Shown: positions 5,525 to 6,235 of the stretch, in pieces
Position numbering within the stretch: position 1 is the first letter of the stretch
How the letters are laid out: each line of letters begins with the position of its first letter
From: Chloroflexota bacterium
GTDB taxonomy: Bacteria > Chloroflexota > Anaerolineae > Anaerolineales > Villigracilaceae
DNA length: 6,235 nucleotides
Direction of reading: 5' to 3'
Assembly (NCBI GenBank): GCA_021823555.1
Contig: JAKANW010000188.1
Location: forward strand, 1 to 6,235
The notes under the pieces: generated by a model
What the model was told of the DNA's origin: nothing
Databases searched by the model: none
What the model saw: the letters and a program-made list of their open reading frames with translations, nothing else
Translations under genes and position numbers: made by a program

Positions 5525-5608
5525 GTGGTAATGAACAAGTTCTTCATCGCTCTTTCTAACACCGGTAAGAGTGTTGTTGATTCTCGTAGTGCGCCTGCTC
5601 GTCGTTAG
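5525..5608 (+). CDS. 27-codon small ORF, candidate leader peptide
   Basis: The predicted peptide from the GTG is MVMNKFFIALSNTGKSVVDS followed by RSAPARR and TAG. GGAGG at 5511-5515 is 9 nt from the GTG at 5525 and 15 nt from the in-frame ATG at 5531, so the GTG fits better, although a 25-codon ATG form is possible. Codon use is striking. Fifteen of 27 codons end in T (GCT, TCT, CGT, GGT, GTT), while the two-fold sets use C (AAC, TTC) and Ile uses ATC. This is typical of highly expressed genes and unlike the GCC/CTG-rich neighbours. The peptide is not a membrane segment and matches no family I know. It has its own promoter and is followed 19 nt later by a terminator-like hairpin. An acetyltransferase gene lies beyond that. 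A regulatory leader peptide is the favoured reading; a small functional protein is the alternative. The length makes certainty impossible. Confidence 0.55.
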   Translation: MVMNKFFIALSNTGKSVVDSRSAPARR

Positions 5609-5626
5609 ATTACACACAGTGTATCC

Positions 5627-5664
5627 ACGGCCACGGCGCATCCCTGCCCGTGGCCGTTTTTGTT
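5627..5664 (+). terminator. Terminator hairpin 1 of the tandem attenuator-like pair
   Basis: Perfect 10-bp stem ACGGCCACGG (5627-5636) / CCGTGGCCGT (5648-5657) with an 11-nt loop, followed by TTTTGTTT. It would end the small-ORF transcript at roughly 180 nt unless prevented. Its 3' arm is also complementary to the 5' arm of the next hairpin. Confidence 0.8.
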
Positions 5665-5673
5665 TGCCTTTCC

Positions 5674-5712
5674 AGGCGGCCATGGGTGCGAAACCCGTGG
5701 CCGCTTTGTTTT
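5674..5712 (+). terminator. Terminator-like hairpin 2 directly before the acetyltransferase gene
   Basis: A 12-bp stem with one G-T wobble, GCGGCCATGGGT (5676-5687) / ACCCGTGGCCGC (5693-5704), with the loop GCGAA and then TTTGTTTT. Its 3' arm repeats the CCCGTGGCCG of hairpin 1 exactly. The gene's GGAGG follows at 5719-5723, so this hairpin stands between any upstream transcript and the acetyltransferase. Confidence 0.75.
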
Positions 5713-5727
5713 AATTTTGGAGGAAAA

Positions 5728-6235
5728 ATGCTGGATATTCAGACCCAACTCTTTGATGCCCAGGATATTCGTCTTGGGCCTATTGATCATGAGACTCATC
5801 CCGACATCGAGTCAAAATGGACGCACGACGCTGAGTTCATGCGCCTGATGGAGTTGAAACCCGTACGGCCCCTATCCGCCGCCATGGTCAAGAAGGAATA
5901 CGAAGCCATTGAGAAGAAGATTGAAGAGGACAAGGACCTTTTCTACTTCACCATCCGCGCCCGCGCGGATGACCGGCTGATTGGCAAAGCCGTCATCGAA
6001 TGGGTAGATTGGAGCAATGGCAATGCCTGGCTGCGACTGGGCATCGGTGCGGCAGAAGACCGACGTAAAGGGTTCGGCAGCCAGGCCCTGCGTCTGCTTT
6101 TGCATTATGCCTTTGCCGAACTCAACATGTTCCGCGTCTCGGCCATGATACCGGAATATAACGAAGGCGCCATCCACCTGCTCAAGAAATTCGGCTTTGT
6201 GGAAGAAGTCCGCCGCCGTCAGGCCGTTCAACGTG
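5728..6235 (+). CDS. GNAT-family N-acetyltransferase (RimJ/RimL-like), 3' end outside the window
   Basis: At least 169 residues, still open at the window edge. The N-terminal part (1-70) is polar and helical. The GNAT core runs from about 72 to the end: a strand at FYFTIRA (72-78), LIGKAVIEWVDW (84-95), then LRLGIGAAEDRRKGFGSQAL (102-121). The last has the acetyl-CoA pyrophosphate-binding R/Q-x-x-G-x-G/A loop as R112-R-K-G-F-G117. It ends with N145-E-G-A-I-x-L-L-K-K-F-G-F (145-157), the conserved N-x-x-A...GF motif. Members acetylate protein N-termini, amino sugars, antibiotics or other amines, and the substrate cannot be told from this part. The ATG at 5728 follows GGAGG (5719-5723) by 4 nt. 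No promoter of its own is visible, and two terminator-like hairpins precede it, so expression probably depends on read-through from the promoter at 5449-5478. Confidence 0.88.
   Translation, partial: MLDIQTQLFDAQDIRLGPIDHETHPDIESKWTHDAEFMRLMELKPVRPLSAAMVKKEYEAIEKKIEEDKDLFYFTIRARADDRLIGKAVIEWVDWSNGNAWLRLGIGAAEDRRKGFGSQALRLLLHYAFAELNMFRVSAMIPEYNEGAIHLLKKFGFVEEVRRRQAVQR

Noticed and set aside
5485..5665. tRNA or 6S-type non-coding RNA in the gap before the acetyltransferase
   Set aside because: No cloverleaf or T-loop sequence is present, and no long bulged rod typical of 6S. A translated small ORF with a strong Shine-Dalgarno explains the segment better.
5710..5715. TTTAAT as a -10 box for the acetyltransferase gene
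   Set aside because: It is part of the T-tract of hairpin 2, has no -35 at the right distance, and would start transcription inside the GGAGG site.
5660..5848. 62-codon plus-strand frame beginning in the terminator region
   Set aside because: It overlaps the second hairpin and the first 40 codons of the acetyltransferase in another frame, and has no ribosome binding site.

Overview
The window looks like a piece of a bacterial chromosome, GC-rich and densely coded. I infer an Anaerolineae-like Chloroflexota. The reasons are a first gene of the family often labelled quinate 5-dehydrogenase in anaerobic Chloroflexota and Firmicutes, a Pro/Thr-rich linker after the lipoprotein signal of the type common in that phylum, and near-perfect sigma-70-type TATAAT boxes. 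This placement is not proven. There are no rRNA, tRNA, CRISPR or insertion-sequence signatures.

Layout. Bases 1-140 hold a promoter region with two overlapping 21-bp inverted repeats. They control a probable two-gene operon: a conserved protein of unproven function (141-1046) and a GT-A-fold nucleotidyltransferase-like protein (1087-1863). A strong intrinsic terminator (1881-1917) closes it. A PAP2-family membrane phosphatase (1927-2481) follows. Its 3' end overlaps by 14 bp the 3' end of a convergent minus-strand pair: an M23/LytM-type membrane-anchored peptidase (3831-3115), then a short-chain dehydrogenase/reductase-like protein (3118-2468) that has lost its catalytic Ser and Lys. The pair overlaps by 4 bp and shares a TATAAT promoter placed for a leaderless transcript. 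Divergent from it is a small heat shock protein (3938-4315) with its own terminator. Next is a GTG-started lipoprotein with a BMP-like periplasmic binding domain (4402-5415).

The most unusual stretch is 5416-5727. It holds a promoter, a 27-codon small ORF (5525-5608) with a strong Shine-Dalgarno sequence and codon use unlike its neighbours, and then two tandem terminator-like hairpins. Their four arms can re-pair with one another, as in a classical amino-acid attenuator. A GNAT acetyltransferase gene starts right after the second hairpin (5728) and runs off the window. No separate promoter for it is visible, so a leader-peptide attenuation system controlling the acetyltransferase is the main candidate for something undescribed here.

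Several products act at the cell envelope (PAP2 phosphatase, M23 peptidase, lipoprotein), but apart from the two short operons nothing in the sequence ties the genes into one pathway.
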